Of a stretch of 64,000 nucleotides of DNA, positions 18,613 through 28,209 are shown one piece after another (position 1 is the stretch's first letter; each line of letters opens with the position of its first letter). The notes under the pieces are model-generated. The model was not told the DNA's origin, searched no databases, and saw only the letters and a program-made list of their open reading frames with translations. The translations under genes and the position numbers were made by a program. Source of the DNA: Actinobacteria bacterium IMCC19121. GTDB taxonomy: Bacteria; Actinomycetota; Actinomycetes; Nanopelagicales; Nanopelagicaceae. The DNA lies in assembly GCA_002284895.1 (NCBI GenBank), contig CP015605.1, positions 558,001-622,000 of the forward strand, written 5' to 3'.

Positions 18613-18637
18613 GTGCCCAGCCTAATAGACTCCCCTC
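18613..18637. promoter_or_regulatory. 25-bp divergent leaderless promoter xseA / ispH
   Basis: The shared core AGCCTAATAGACT (18619-18631) carries a - strand -10 (TAGGCT, complement of 18619-18624) and a + strand -10 (TAGACT, 18626-18631). Each ends 6 bases before a start codon. The identical 13-base core is found again between the PIG-L gene and pcrA at 52290-52302. The two -35 regions must lie inside the opposite coding sequences. Confidence 0.65.
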
Positions 18638-19591
18638 ATGGCTAAGAGAGTTCTACTTGCTGCGCCCCGCGGATATTGCGCAGGTGTTGACCGCGCTGTT
18701 ATCACGGTCGAAAAAGCCTTGGCGCTCTATGGAGCACCTGTCTATGTCAGAAAGCAGATTGTTCACAACGTCCACGTTGTTGCCAGTTTGGAATCAAAAG
18801 GCGCGATCTTTGTTGATGAAACAGATGAAGTTCCAGAGGGCAAGACCGTTGTTTTCTCAGCCCATGGTGTTGCACCACTCGTTCACGAACAAGCAGCTGC
18901 CAGGTCACTCAAAACTATTGATGCAACATGTCCACTAGTAACTAAAGTGCATATGGAAGCAAAACGTTTTGCTGCAGAAGATGCTGAAATCTTGCTCATT
19001 GGTCACCACGGCCATGAAGAAGTTGAGGGCACAGCCGGTGAAGCCATTGGTCAGGTCAGAATTGTTGATGGTCTAGATGGTGCTAGAAGCGTGCAACCAA
19101 CTCCAGGTAAAAAACTTGTCTGGCTATCGCAAACCACACTGAGCGTTGATGAGACTCTGGACGCCGTTGCCATCTTAAAAGAGCGCTTTCCAGAGATTCA
19201 AAATCCTCCCAGTGATGATATTTGCTATGCCACACAAAATCGCCAAGAAGCAATCAAAGCTATTGCTCCTCAAGCCGACCTTGTCATTGTTGTTGGATCA
19301 CAAAACTCTTCGAACTCTGTGCGCTTAGCCGAAGTTGCACTGGAATATGGCGCAAAAGTTTCACATCTGATCGACTATGCCGAAGAAATTCAAGATCATT
19401 GGTTTAACGGAGTTGAAACTATTGGTTTAACTAGCGGTGCTTCAGTACCTGAGATTTTGGTGACTGATGTTTTAAAGACTCTGGCTGAGCATGGTTACAC
19501 CGATGTTGAAACTATTACAGCAACCGAAGAATCACTGCTCTTTGCGCTGCCACCAGAGCTTAGAAAAGATATGAAAGCAGCTGGGATTTAA
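18638..19591 (+). CDS. ispH: 4-hydroxy-3-methylbut-2-enyl diphosphate reductase
   Basis: A 317-aa IspH, the last enzyme of the MEP pathway, making IPP and DMAPP with a [4Fe-4S] cluster. The three cluster cysteines lie in GYCAGVDRA (residue ~13), [11 protein letters not shown] and [13 protein letters not shown]; the catalytic Glu region EVEGTAGEA is intact. Length is typical. It begins leaderless, 6 bases after TAGACT. Its stop overlaps that of the convergent DUF6542 gene by 4 bases. It would feed the prenyl transferase encoded 6 kb earlier. Confidence 0.96.
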   Translation: MAKRVLLAAPRGYCAGVDRAVITVEKALALYGAPVYVRKQIVHNVHVVASLESKGAIFVDETDEVPEGKTVVFSAHGVAPLVHEQAAARSLKTIDATCPLVTKVHMEAKRFAAEDAEILLIGHHGHEEVEGTAGEAIGQVRIVDGLDGARSVQPTPGKKLVWLSQTTLSVDETLDAVAILKERFPEIQNPPSDDICYATQNRQEAIKAIAPQADLVIVVGSQNSSNSVRLAEVALEYGAKVSHLIDYAEEIQDHWFNGVETIGLTSGASVPEILVTDVLKTLAEHGYTDVETITATEESLLFALPPELRKDMKAAGI

Positions 19592-19998
19592 TCTCTACGG
19601 GCTTTTGAAGGCTTAGTTTTTGCCTTTGCATTTAAGTAAACAAACCAGCCATAAGCAGTGCCAATAATAAGAAACGGTGCCACACTCGCAAGGGCTGCAA
19701 TGAAATCAATACCAACACGTGATGGTCTAAAGCCATCAAAGATTACGATCCAAAAAAGAGCATTGGCGGCAAAAGCTAGGGGTGGAGTAACAACAGAGAC
19801 ATAGGTTGTGCCAGGGCGACCAAAGCGAAGTGCGCCATAGAATGAAAGAAGAATCATTGAGCCAGTGAGGATTCCAACACCGCTGCGCAGCCAGAGTTCA
19901 ACGAAAGTAAAAAAACCAATAAAGAAGCTCTGCAGCACGACGATGCCTTGTTTTTTAAGTCCAGGACCTTGAATCGCCATTTTAGTTGCTGTGCTCAT
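19588..19998 (-). CDS. DUF6542-like membrane protein
   Basis: A 136-aa protein with about four hydrophobic helices ([72 protein letters not shown]) and a basic tail ([10 protein letters not shown]). A membrane protein of this type regularly sits between ispH and ychF in Actinobacteria. The family name is from recall and the function is unknown. It ends inside the ispH stop and starts directly next to the stop of rmuC (19999), so it is transcribed with rmuC. Confidence 0.68.
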   Translation of the reverse strand: MSTATKMAIQGPGLKKQGIVVLQSFFIGFFTFVELWLRSGVGILTGSMILLSFYGALRFGRPGTTYVSVVTPPLAFAANALFWIVIFDGFRPSRVGIDFIAALASVAPFLIIGTAYGWFVYLNAKAKTKPSKARRD

Positions 19999-21150
19999 TT
20001 ACTTATCTCCATCTGTTATCTCTTCTGCATCAATGAAATCATCATCGCCTAGTTCATCACTTTTAAGCTCACGAACAGATGCTGGTGCCTCTGGGTATTC
20101 AATAGCCAGTTTATCTTTATCGCCAGTAACACCCAAGTTATGGATGCGACGGGCCGGGCTAAGAACAGTCTTTTCAGCCGTTGGAACTAGATCTTCATAG
20201 GCTTTAGATGTTGATGAAATCGCTTTACCAACTGCCACAATCTTGGTGTGTAGGAGAGTGATATTTTTCAAGAAGGTGCTGGCAACCTTTTGAATCTCAT
20301 CAGCATTCTCAGCCAACTTATTGCGTGTGAAGATATAGCCAATGGTGCGAAGTAGCGCCATCATGGAAGTTGGCGTTGCAACAGTTACACCTACTTTAAA
20401 AGCCTTTTCAAGCAGATTTGAATCAAGGCGAAGGGCTTCAGATAACAAAGTTTCAAAAGGAACAAAGAGAACGACGAAATCTGGAGAGCCTTGGGACTTG
20501 TGATAGCCGCGCTTAGCTAAGGCTTCGATGTGCTTGAGCAAATCTTTAGTGTGGGCTTGTAAGAACTCATCACGATCTGCCTCATTAGCTGGATCAAATG
20601 CTTCTAAGAAGCGATCAAAGGGAAACTTTGAATCAATAAAGATATGACTGCCACCAGGCATCTTCACAGTGATATCTGGAATACCTGATGAATCTGAATC
20701 AGTCGTTGATTTCTGGCGGAAATATTCATGATCTTCGCGAAGACCAGCACCTTGAAGTAAGAGTTCAAGTTGGGCTTCACCAAACTTGCCGCGAGTTTGA
20801 GAGTTAGAAAGTGCGCCAGCAATCTTTTTTGTCTCATCAAAGATGGATTCAGAGGCACGGCGCATCTCAAGAATAGTTGTATTTAACTTTGCTTCAGCCT
20901 CTGTGCGAATGCGGTTTGCCTCATTGGCTTGGGTTGAGAGTTTTTCAACTGACTCTTTCATTGCAACGAGCTCAGCATTTAACTTAACGGCTGACTCTGT
21001 TTTGCTGCGCTCTGCTTCTAACTGAGATTTGTAATCATCGAGAAGTGCGCGATCTGCAACAGAGGATGCAGATTTAAGGCGTGCAACTAGATATCCAATA
21101 GCGGCACCGGCCATTAGGCCTATGAGAAGGGTTACTACGTATGCGGGCAT
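19999..21150 (-). CDS. rmuC: DNA recombination protein RmuC
   Basis: A 383-aa RmuC-family protein: an N-terminal membrane anchor (VVTLLIGLMAGAAIGYLVARL), a coiled coil to about residue 100, and the RmuC domain with SNSQTRGKFGEAQLELLLQ, DSKFPFDRFLEAFD and DFVVLFVPFETLLSEAL. The fold relates to restriction endonuclease-like nucleases, and RmuC is linked to limiting inversions at repeats. The C-terminus is acidic (DELGDDDFIDAEEI). It is divergent from ychF across 51 bases. Confidence 0.9.
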   Translation of the reverse strand: MPAYVVTLLIGLMAGAAIGYLVARLKSASSVADRALLDDYKSQLEAERSKTESAVKLNAELVAMKESVEKLSTQANEANRIRTEAEAKLNTTILEMRRASESIFDETKKIAGALSNSQTRGKFGEAQLELLLQGAGLREDHEYFRQKSTTDSDSSGIPDITVKMPGGSHIFIDSKFPFDRFLEAFDPANEADRDEFLQAHTKDLLKHIEALAKRGYHKSQGSPDFVVLFVPFETLLSEALRLDSNLLEKAFKVGVTVATPTSMMALLRTIGYIFTRNKLAENADEIQKVASTFLKNITLLHTKIVAVGKAISSTSKAYEDLVPTAEKTVLSPARRIHNLGVTGDKDKLAIEYPEAPASVRELKSDELGDDDFIDAEEITDGDK

Positions 21151-21186
21151 TGGCCTATCGTGGCAGTTTGCACTGACAATCCCGCG

Positions 21187-21192
21187 TAGGCT
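21187..21192 (+). promoter_or_regulatory. Leaderless -10 element of ychF
   Basis: TAGGCT ends 9 bases before the ATG at 21202, with no Shine-Dalgarno sequence between. This places the transcript start at or next to the start codon, as at other genes in the window. Confidence 0.5.
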
Positions 21193-21201
21193 CTACCCAC
21201 T

Positions 21202-22275
21202 ATGAGCCTGTCTATCGGAATCGTCGGTCTGCCAAATGTGGGTAAATCCACCCTTTTCAACGCATTGACCAAGAACAACGTCCTAGCTGCTAACTATCCC
21301 TTTGCAACCATTGAGCCCAACGTTGGAGTTGTTGGTGTGCCTGATGATCGCTTGGCAAAGCTGGCAACTATCTATGGCTCACAAAAGCTTTTACCTGCCG
21401 CCCTTTCCTTTGTTGATATCGCAGGAATTGTTAAAGGTGCATCAGAAGGTGCTGGTCTTGGCAATAAGTTCCTAGCAAATATCCGTGAAACCGATGCGAT
21501 CTGCCAAGTTATCCGAGTATTTAACGATGGCGATGTTGTTCACGTTGATGGCCGTATTGATCCAGCCAGTGATATTGAAACCATTAATACTGAGTTAGCC
21601 CTGGCTGACCTGCAAACAATTGAAAAGGCAATCCCTCGTCTTGAAAAAGAAGTACGTGTTGCTAAAGAGAAAGCACCAGCACTTGAGGCAGCAAAGGCTG
21701 CAAATGAATGGTTGCAATCTGGTCGCCCTCTTTCACAAAGTTCTATTAACCGAGAAGATCTAGCTGAGCTTCACCTACTTACTGCGAAGCCATTTTTATA
21801 TGTTTTCAACGTCGATGCTGCGGAATTAAATGACGGAGAGCTTCGTAAGAAGCTCCAAGAGTTAGTTTCACCAGCAGAGGCAATCTTTTTAGATGCAAAG
21901 ACTGAAGCAGAGTTAGCAGAACTCAGTGATGAAGATGCACTCGAGCTGTTGCAATCAATTGGTTTAGAAGAGCCTGGGCTAGCAACTTTGGCCCACGTTG
22001 GTTTTAGAACTCTGGGTTTGCAAACTTACTTAACTGCAGGTCCAAAAGAGGTTCGTGCATGGACAATTCATAAAGGTGACACCGCACCAGTTGCTGCAGG
22101 TGTTATTCACACAGATTTCCAAAAGGGCTTTATTAAGGCTGAGATTGTTTCATTTGCTGATTTGATGGAAGCGGGATCAGTTGCCGAAGCGCGCTCTAAA
22201 GGAAAAGTGCGCATGGAAGGCAAAGATTACGTAATGGCAGATGGAGATGTTGTTGAATTTAGGTTCAACGTCTAA
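21202..22275 (+). CDS. ychF: Redox-regulated ATPase YchF (Obg family)
   Basis: A 357-aa YchF/OLA1. G1 is [13 protein letters not shown]3 is [18 protein letters not shown], the inserted helical domain spans ~residues 120-195, the G4-like region is [11 protein letters not shown], and a C-terminal TGS domain contains [17 protein letters not shown]. YchF prefers ATP over GTP and interacts with ribosomes. Length is typical. The stop overlaps that of the convergent aminotransferase (CTAA, 22272-22275). Confidence 0.95.
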   Translation: MSLSIGIVGLPNVGKSTLFNALTKNNVLAANYPFATIEPNVGVVGVPDDRLAKLATIYGSQKLLPAALSFVDIAGIVKGASEGAGLGNKFLANIRETDAICQVIRVFNDGDVVHVDGRIDPASDIETINTELALADLQTIEKAIPRLEKEVRVAKEKAPALEAAKAANEWLQSGRPLSQSSINREDLAELHLLTAKPFLYVFNVDAAELNDGELRKKLQELVSPAEAIFLDAKTEAELAELSDEDALELLQSIGLEEPGLATLAHVGFRTLGLQTYLTAGPKEVRAWTIHKGDTAPVAAGVIHTDFQKGFIKAEIVSFADLMEAGSVAEARSKGKVRMEGKDYVMADGDVVEFRFNV

Positions 22276-23624
22276 TTGCCGGTGTAATACTTTCCAATTT
22301 CGCTCAAAGCCTTATCCAACATCTCAAGACCAAGCTTGGCATCTTCAACTGAAATATTGCATGGTGGGCACAAGTGAATGCGGTTGAAGTTATTAAATGG
22401 CATTAAGCCATGCTTCTTACATGCAGCCACTAATTCATTCATTGCAGGACTTGATGCACCGTATGGAGCTAGAGGTTCATGTGTTGCACGATCAGAGACC
22501 ATATCCACGCCCCAGAAAACACCTGCGCCGCGGATATCGCCAATAACTTTGTGCTTCTTAGCTAACTCTTTTAAGCCAGGACCAAGGATGGTTTCGCCAA
22601 TCATTGTGGCGTTTTCTAGCATCTTCTCTTCCTTCATGACATCGATAGTTGCAACTGCCGTTGCACATGCCAATGGGTGACCCATATATGTCAGGCCGCC
22701 AGGAAATACTTTTTCATCAAATGTTTTTGCGATTGCATCGCTGATTACAACGCCACCAAGTTGGACATAACCAGAGGTAACACCCTTAGCAAAAGTAATC
22801 AGATCTGGAACAGCTGCGCCATGTTGGTATGCAAACCACTTACCTGTGCGACCAAAGCCAGACATCACTTCATCTGCAATCCATAGAATCTTGTATTTAT
22901 CGCACAACGCACGGATTCCTTCTAGATAACCCTTAGGTGGCATTAACACACCAGCAGTTCCTGGAACAGATTCAATCAAGATTGCAGCAATTGTTCCTGG
23001 ACCTTCAAAGATAATTGTTTGTTCAAGATGCTCTAGAGCACGCTTGCACTCTTCTTCTTCAGTTGTTGCCCAGAAGTTAGTGCGATAGAGATAGGGACCA
23101 AAGAAGTGAACATGGCCAAAAGCAAACTCATTAGGGAATCTACGTGGATCTCCAGTTGCATTAATAGCAGCACCTGTGTTGCCGTGATAGGAACGATAAG
23201 TAGAGAGCACTTTGTGCTTGTGAGTGTGTAAGCGGGCCATGCGAATAGCATTTTCAATCGCATCTGCGCCGCCGTTAGTAAAGAAAACCTTTGCAAAGTG
23301 ATCACCAGCTAATTCAACAACTCGCTGGGCTGCTTCATTGCGGGCATCATTGGCATGTTGCGGTGCAATGGTTGTTAGAACTTCGGCTTGATCTTGAATA
23401 GCTTTAACTACTTTTGGATGTTGGTGGCCAATGTTTGTGAAAACAAGCTGTGATGAGAAATCTAAATAAACTTTGCCTGCATGGTCCCAAAACCTTGATC
23501 CTGAACCACTTGCAACTGGCATAGGCGAAATTGCACCTTGGGCAGACCATGAGTGAAATACATATTTATGGTCAGCAGCACTTACGGCCTCTTGCTTTGC
23601 TGGATCGCTCTTTGGTGCACTCAT
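22272..23624 (-). CDS. Class III PLP-dependent aminotransferase
   Basis: A 450-aa class III (omega) aminotransferase. The PLP signature LWIADEVMSGFGRTGKWF is followed by LITFAKGVTSGYVQLGG with the Schiff-base lysine in FAKGV; the FFTNGGADAIENAIRMAR segment binds the cofactor phosphate. Such enzymes use beta-alanine, taurine or gamma-amino acids with pyruvate or oxoglutarate. The divergent mmsA neighbour suggests beta-alanine or beta-aminoisobutyrate breakdown to a semialdehyde. I use ATG 23624 (MSAPKSDPAK); a longer frame to 23702 would overlap mmsA and lacks support. Confidence 0.88.
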   Translation of the reverse strand: MSAPKSDPAKQEAVSAADHKYVFHSWSAQGAISPMPVASGSGSRFWDHAGKVYLDFSSQLVFTNIGHQHPKVVKAIQDQAEVLTTIAPQHANDARNEAAQRVVELAGDHFAKVFFTNGGADAIENAIRMARLHTHKHKVLSTYRSYHGNTGAAINATGDPRRFPNEFAFGHVHFFGPYLYRTNFWATTEEEECKRALEHLEQTIIFEGPGTIAAILIESVPGTAGVLMPPKGYLEGIRALCDKYKILWIADEVMSGFGRTGKWFAYQHGAAVPDLITFAKGVTSGYVQLGGVVISDAIAKTFDEKVFPGGLTYMGHPLACATAVATIDVMKEEKMLENATMIGETILGPGLKELAKKHKVIGDIRGAGVFWGVDMVSDRATHEPLAPYGASSPAMNELVAACKKHGLMPFNNFNRIHLCPPCNISVEDAKLGLEMLDKALSEIGKYYTGN

Positions 23625-23672
23625 GAAAGTTAGCCTTTTATCTAGTAGGTAGCGCCATCTTAACGCCTCAAG

Positions 23673-23678
23673 TAGATT
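23673..23678 (+). promoter_or_regulatory. Leaderless -10 element of mmsA
   Basis: TAGATT ends 6 bases before the ATG at 23685, in the 60-base space between mmsA and the divergent aminotransferase. No ribosome-binding site is visible, so a leaderless mRNA is likely. Confidence 0.5.
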
Positions 23679-23684
23679 GCACCT

Positions 23685-25169
23685 ATGACTCAGATTACGC
23701 ATTGGATCAACGGCGCCCTCGATACCAAAAAGCCAGAACGCACGGGAGATATCTATAACCCAGCCACTGGAAAAGTAACTGGGACTGTGGCCTTTGGAAA
23801 TGCCGCCACCGTTGATTCAGCCGTATCTGCAGCAACAGCAGCTTTCGCCGAATGGCGCCATAGCTCACTAACTAAGCGCGCACAGGTTCTTTTTGCTTTT
23901 CGTGAGTTAGTTGCACAAAATAAAGAAAAGATTGCAGCTCTTATCACTGCAGAGCACGGAAAAGTATTAAGTGATGCTGCAGGTGAAGTAACACGTGGTC
24001 TTGAAGTTGTTGAGTTTGCTTGTGGCATTCCACATCTACTCAAAGGTGGTTTTTCAGAGGAAGTATCAACTGGAGTAGATGTTTACTCAATCCGCCAAGC
24101 ACTTGGCCCAGTTGCAATCATCTCTCCCTTTAACTTCCCAGCAATGGTGCCAATGTGGTTCTTCCCAGTGGCAATTGCTTGCGGAAACACCGTTGTTGTT
24201 AAGCCTTCTGAGAAAGATCCATCTGCTGCAATGTTTATGGCGCAGTTATGGAAAGAAGCAGGATTGCCAGATGGTGTTTTCAATATTGTTCATGGAGATA
24301 AAGAAGTTGTAGATGCACTCCTTGTTCACCCAGGAATCAAATCAATTTCATTTGTGGGTTCAACTCCTATTGCGCGCTATGTCTATGAAACCGGAACTAA
24401 AGCCGGAAAGCGCGTTCAAGCATTGGGCGGGGCTAAAAACCACATGATCGTTCTTCCAGATAGCGATCTAGAACTAGCAGCAGATGCTGCCATTAACGCA
24501 GGCTTTGGTTCTGCAGGAGAGCGCTGCATGGCAATCTCTGCAATCGTTGCTGTTGAACCTATTGGAAATGCATTGGTTGCACGTATTAAATCCCGTATGG
24601 CCAACATTGTTACAGGCGATGGCACAAAGGGCAGCGACATGGGCCCACTTGTGACAGCAGTTCACCGTGACAAAGTTGCTTCTTATATTCAAGCCGGAGC
24701 TAAAGAAGGTGCAACTGTTGTTGTTGATGGCCGCGATCTAAAAGTTGATGGCGATGGATTCTTCCTTGGGCCTACTCTGCTCGATAACGTGAGCCCAAAG
24801 ATGTCGGTCTATACCGATGAAATCTTCGGTCCAGTTCTAAGCATTCTTCGCGTTAATACCTATGACGAGGCATTGAATTTAGTTAACTCACATCAATATG
24901 GAAATGGCACAGCAATCTTCACAAATGATGGTGGAGCTGCACGTCGTTTCCAGAATGAAGTAGAAGTAGGAATGGTCGGAATCAACGTTCCTATTCCTGT
25001 GCCAATGGCGTATTACTCATTTGGTGGATGGAAGAACTCATTATTTGGTGATTCACATGCACATGGCACTGAAGGTGTTCATTTCTTTACTCGCGGCAAA
25101 GTTGTTACAAGCCGCTGGTTAGATCCAAGCCATGGTGGAATTAACTTAGGTTTCCCACAAAACGACTAA
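23685..25169 (+). CDS. mmsA: CoA-acylating methylmalonate-semialdehyde dehydrogenase
   Basis: A 494-aa MmsA-type aldehyde dehydrogenase. The family-specific ISPFNFPAMVPMWFFPVAIA segment, the ALGGAKNHMIVLPDSD block and the catalytic cysteine in GSAGERCMA are present, and PIPVPMAYYSFGGWKNSLFG is diagnostic. It oxidises methylmalonate or malonate semialdehyde to propionyl- or acetyl-CoA in valine, thymine and beta-alanine catabolism. Next to it a divergent class III aminotransferase could supply the semialdehyde. The stop overlaps the luxR-type gene by 4 bases. Confidence 0.93.
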   Translation: MTQITHWINGALDTKKPERTGDIYNPATGKVTGTVAFGNAATVDSAVSAATAAFAEWRHSSLTKRAQVLFAFRELVAQNKEKIAALITAEHGKVLSDAAGEVTRGLEVVEFACGIPHLLKGGFSEEVSTGVDVYSIRQALGPVAIISPFNFPAMVPMWFFPVAIACGNTVVVKPSEKDPSAAMFMAQLWKEAGLPDGVFNIVHGDKEVVDALLVHPGIKSISFVGSTPIARYVYETGTKAGKRVQALGGAKNHMIVLPDSDLELAADAAINAGFGSAGERCMAISAIVAVEPIGNALVARIKSRMANIVTGDGTKGSDMGPLVTAVHRDKVASYIQAGAKEGATVVVDGRDLKVDGDGFFLGPTLLDNVSPKMSVYTDEIFGPVLSILRVNTYDEALNLVNSHQYGNGTAIFTNDGGAARRFQNEVEVGMVGINVPIPVPMAYYSFGGWKNSLFGDSHAHGTEGVHFFTRGKVVTSRWLDPSHGGINLGFPQND

Positions 25170-25918
25170 GCAGATTGTCTGAAAGAGCTCTTGTTGTACT
25201 TTTGAATAGCTTCTTTGCGCCCGGAGACCTGTAGAATTTCATACATACGCATGCTCTCTTGACGAATAGTTGATTCACTAAACCCTAAGTCATTTGCAAT
25301 TTGCAGGTTTGTTAGTCCATCTGCCATACCATGCAGAATTTCACGTTGGCGCCTAGTTAAGAGTTTTATTACATCCTCTTGTGCCACCTTATTAGTTTCT
25401 AATGACTCGCGAGAAATTTGAAGTGCAATTAATGACCCAACTGCTTCCAAGAAAGAAACTTCATCTGGTGTGGGTCGGCGAGTTTCATGTAAGAGAATTC
25501 CTAAAACACACATGCTTGAATTACGCGCACTGATTGGCCAAGTAATAAAAGTTTTCATCACTGCATCAATAGGAAATTGCGCCAGCCTTGGGTAATCTCG
25601 ACGCCAGTCTTCATTATCAGCAATCCAAATCAGTGAGTTATTTTTAATTGCATCAGTTGATGGGAGTTCATCGTTTATTGAATAACTCTGCCAGCCGCTA
25701 GTCATGTATTCATCAAAACCACAGTGAGCAAGAGGTACCACATTTCCATTTTCATTTAATCGGGAGATAAACATGTCAGTGGGATTCAAATGCGCGAAAA
25801 TCCGCGTTTTTACAAACTTACAGAGGTCATCGAGATCTGGATTGTTTACACCCAGGTATTCAGTTAGCTCTGAAATCTTTGCTAAGTAATTAATATTCTT
25901 GTTGGGCATTGTGCGCAC
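25166..25918 (-). CDS. GAF-domain LuxR-family transcriptional regulator
   Basis: A 250-aa regulator. Residues ~25-165 look like a GAF-type sensor (FAHLNPTDMFISRLNENGNV; VMKTFITWPISARNSSMCV), and the C-terminal ~60 residues are a LuxR helix-turn-helix (LTRRQREILHGMADGLTNLQ, then IANDLGFSESTIRQ). No transmitter, receiver or autoinducer-binding domain is seen. The signal is unknown. It diverges from the giant surface-protein gene across 173 bases and may control it; this is inference from position. ATG 25909 is an alternative start. Confidence 0.82.
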   Translation of the reverse strand: MRTMPNKNINYLAKISELTEYLGVNNPDLDDLCKFVKTRIFAHLNPTDMFISRLNENGNVVPLAHCGFDEYMTSGWQSYSINDELPSTDAIKNNSLIWIADNEDWRRDYPRLAQFPIDAVMKTFITWPISARNSSMCVLGILLHETRRPTPDEVSFLEAVGSLIALQISRESLETNKVAQEDVIKLLTRRQREILHGMADGLTNLQIANDLGFSESTIRQESMRMYEILQVSGRKEAIQKYNKSSFRQSA

Positions 25919-26091
25919 TCACCTCCCTCTCCATGGAAATTTGTCCTTTGTACTCTTCAATTGCTTGAAATGACCTGATAATGACCAAAGGGTGACTAGT
26001 AGGGGTTAATAAGCCTTTCACGGAGGCAGGAGAATTACAACCAGACTCACACGCGTGAGCCCCCCGTGAGCGAAGCGAGATTTAAGCCGAA
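25919..26091. promoter_or_regulatory. Divergent intergenic region, luxR-type gene / surface protein
   Basis: The 173-base space has an inverted repeat CTCAC/GTGAG (26046-26050/26055-26059) and two direct copies of CGTGAGC (26054-26060 and 26065-26071), 11 bases apart, about one helical turn. This spacing is what a dimeric helix-turn-helix protein would favour. A purine-rich GGAGGCAGGAG (about 26021-26031) looks like a ribosome site but no start codon follows it. No clear -35/-10 pair was found. Confidence 0.35.
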
Positions 26092-28197
26092 TTGATAGAA
26101 GGCATTGCCGCAGGATTACGAAGCAGGGTGCTGCGACGTAGGGAAAAAACCTACGCTTTTAAGGTAAGCAGAACTTCCAAGATTTTTACATCCCTCATAA
26201 TTATTTTCGCTCAGATCCTTGCGGGATTGTCACTACAGGTAATGGTTGCACCTAGTGCAAGTGCAGCCTGCGCAACAGGATTTCCAACTGTTGGTTGGCA
26301 GGCAATACGAACTACAGCGGGTGTGGAATTAACAGATCCTAATAATGATTTTACGCCTTACCCTTCTGGCGGCACCGCCGATATTTCCTCAGTAACTGGA
26401 TCGCCTATGGATTGGTTTTCATCTGGTGATGGTTGTGATTTCTTTTTTAGGTTACGACTTAAAGGCGACCCTCGAGCTGGAACTGGTTTAGATAATAACT
26501 TTTATGTAGTTGCGATTGGTAGAGGCACAACACCCTTAGTTTGGGTTGGCATTAATGGCGGTGGAAATAATAAAACATCATATGTCTATGCATATAACCC
26601 TTCAACTTCAAGCTACTTGAACAACGCGGCAGTTAATTCGAATGATGGCACCGATAAAATCAAAGTCCAAGCTGTAACGGTTGGAGCTACAACCGAATAC
26701 TATCTTCAGTGGAGAATTGCAAATTCAATTCTTCCAGCCAGTGTATTCACTTCACCAGTTGGCCTTTTTGCTGGAACTTCGCAGTCTAATGTTGTAACAA
26801 CAATAAATGCAGACTGCGTGGATTCTTTAATAACTAGTGGATCTTGTACTCCCAAATATGATGGAACTCTTGCCGTAGACTTAACAAAAAATACTGATTC
26901 GGCAATTCGCCCAAACATAACCTCAGTTACTCCATCCAAGGGCACTACGGCTGGGGGAACTTCAGTTTCTATAGCTGGAACCAACTTAGCTAATACCTCT
27001 CAAGTGTATTTCGGCGGTAAAGCCGCAACCATTACATCATCCACAAATACAGCGGTAAACGTCTCTGTTTCAACTCCAGCTAGTGGATCTACCGGTCCTG
27101 TTGATGTCTTTATCGTTAACCCCGGAGGCACTTCTAACACATTGGTTAATGCTTACACGTATATCACTGCTCCTGTGGTTAGTACTATCGCCGCATCTGG
27201 AGTCACGGGCACTAGTGCACAATTAAATGCAGACATAAATCCAGGAGCAGATCTACTGACGGCCGCAAGTTTTTGCTATGGACCTACCTCTAATTTAACT
27301 GGGTGTACATCTGTTCCCCTAACTTCTGACGAACTTACATCCATTGGATCTGGAACCTCGAATGTTCGAATTACCAAGCCATTGAGCGGATTAGACACCG
27401 GTTCGACTTATTATTTTAGAGTTTCTGCAACCAACTCGATTGGTATCACAACTGGTTCAACCTTAAGTTTTACACCTGCAAATGCAACTTTATCTATCAC
27501 GACTGGTTCACTTGCAAATGGAACATATGGCGTTGCTTATTCCCTTTCTCTCACGGCAACCGGTGGTTCAGGTACATATAGTGCTTGGGCTCTGACGTCA
27601 GGAAGTTTGGCTGCAGGACTTACTCTTAACACCACAACAGGAGTTATTTCAGGTACTCCAACCGCAACTGCATCGGCAACTCCACTCACCTTTAGAGTTA
27701 CTGATTCAGTTAATGCAACTGCAAGCAAAAACTTCACCTTAACAATCGCTGCAGGACCACCAGTTGCAACGACAAGTGATCCAACCTCAATTGGAGCCAC
27801 TTCAGTAACTTTGAATGGATCTGTTACTGCCAACGGGGCAACTACTTCAATTCTATTCTGCTTAGCCACAAGTGGTGTAACGAATGCTTCTGGTGCACTA
27901 ACTTGTATTTCGAATCCGACTGCTTCAACCACTTCAACTAACTCATCAGCCACAGTTACTTCAGCAGTTACTGGTCTCACTTCAGGAACTATTTACTATT
28001 ATCAAATTTACGCAACAACAGTTTCTGCTGGCAACGATTACGGTTCTGTGAAGAGCTTCATTCCAGCAAGTGCACCTTCTGTATCTACAGGTTCAGCAAG
28101 TTCGATTAGTTCCTCGGGTGCAACTCTTAATGGCTCTGTCACAGCCAATGGCTCCAGTGCAGCTATTTCTTTCTGTCTAGCCACATCAAGTGCCTAA
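26092..28197 (+). CDS. Giant secreted repeat protein, N-terminal part (ends at in-frame stop)
   Basis: 701 codons from TTG 26092 to TAA 28195-28197. A GTG at 26128 is an alternative start with a shorter N-region. A basic stretch (RRREK), a hydrophobic core (KIFTSLIIIFAQILAGLSL) and cleavage site PSASA-AC near residue 58 form a signal peptide. Then come a ~200-aa unassigned domain, an IPT/TIG domain (26905-27160), an FN3-like repeat (27170-27475), a putative-Ig repeat ending FTLTI (27485-27755), and FN3-like repeats with FCLATSG and ALTCISNP motifs. The stop falls inside the second of these, at a position filled by a sense codon (Thr) in the preceding copy. Reading continues in the same frame for 1,523 more codons. 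Threonine/serine richness is typical of extracellular adhesins. Confidence 0.8.
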   Translation: MIEGIAAGLRSRVLRRREKTYAFKVSRTSKIFTSLIIIFAQILAGLSLQVMVAPSASAACATGFPTVGWQAIRTTAGVELTDPNNDFTPYPSGGTADISSVTGSPMDWFSSGDGCDFFFRLRLKGDPRAGTGLDNNFYVVAIGRGTTPLVWVGINGGGNNKTSYVYAYNPSTSSYLNNAAVNSNDGTDKIKVQAVTVGATTEYYLQWRIANSILPASVFTSPVGLFAGTSQSNVVTTINADCVDSLITSGSCTPKYDGTLAVDLTKNTDSAIRPNITSVTPSKGTTAGGTSVSIAGTNLANTSQVYFGGKAATITSSTNTAVNVSVSTPASGSTGPVDVFIVNPGGTSNTLVNAYTYITAPVVSTIAASGVTGTSAQLNADINPGADLLTAASFCYGPTSNLTGCTSVPLTSDELTSIGSGTSNVRITKPLSGLDTGSTYYFRVSATNSIGITTGSTLSFTPANATLSITTGSLANGTYGVAYSLSLTATGGSGTYSAWALTSGSLAAGLTLNTTTGVISGTPTATASATPLTFRVTDSVNATASKNFTLTIAAGPPVATTSDPTSIGATSVTLNGSVTANGATTSILFCLATSGVTNASGALTCISNPTASTTSTNSSATVTSAVTGLTSGTIYYYQIYATTVSAGNDYGSVKSFIPASAPSVSTGSASSISSSGATLNGSVTANGSSAAISFCLATSSA

Positions 28198-28209
28198 ACT
28201 GGCAGCGCC

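Noticed and set aside
23625-23702. N-terminal extension of the aminotransferase
   Set aside because: It overlaps the mmsA start and has no homology-like sequence; ATG 23624 gives a normal N-terminus.
27537-27980. 147-aa ORF on the - strand within the surface gene
   Set aside because: Valine-rich antisense shadow of the Thr/Ser-rich coding strand, with no start context.
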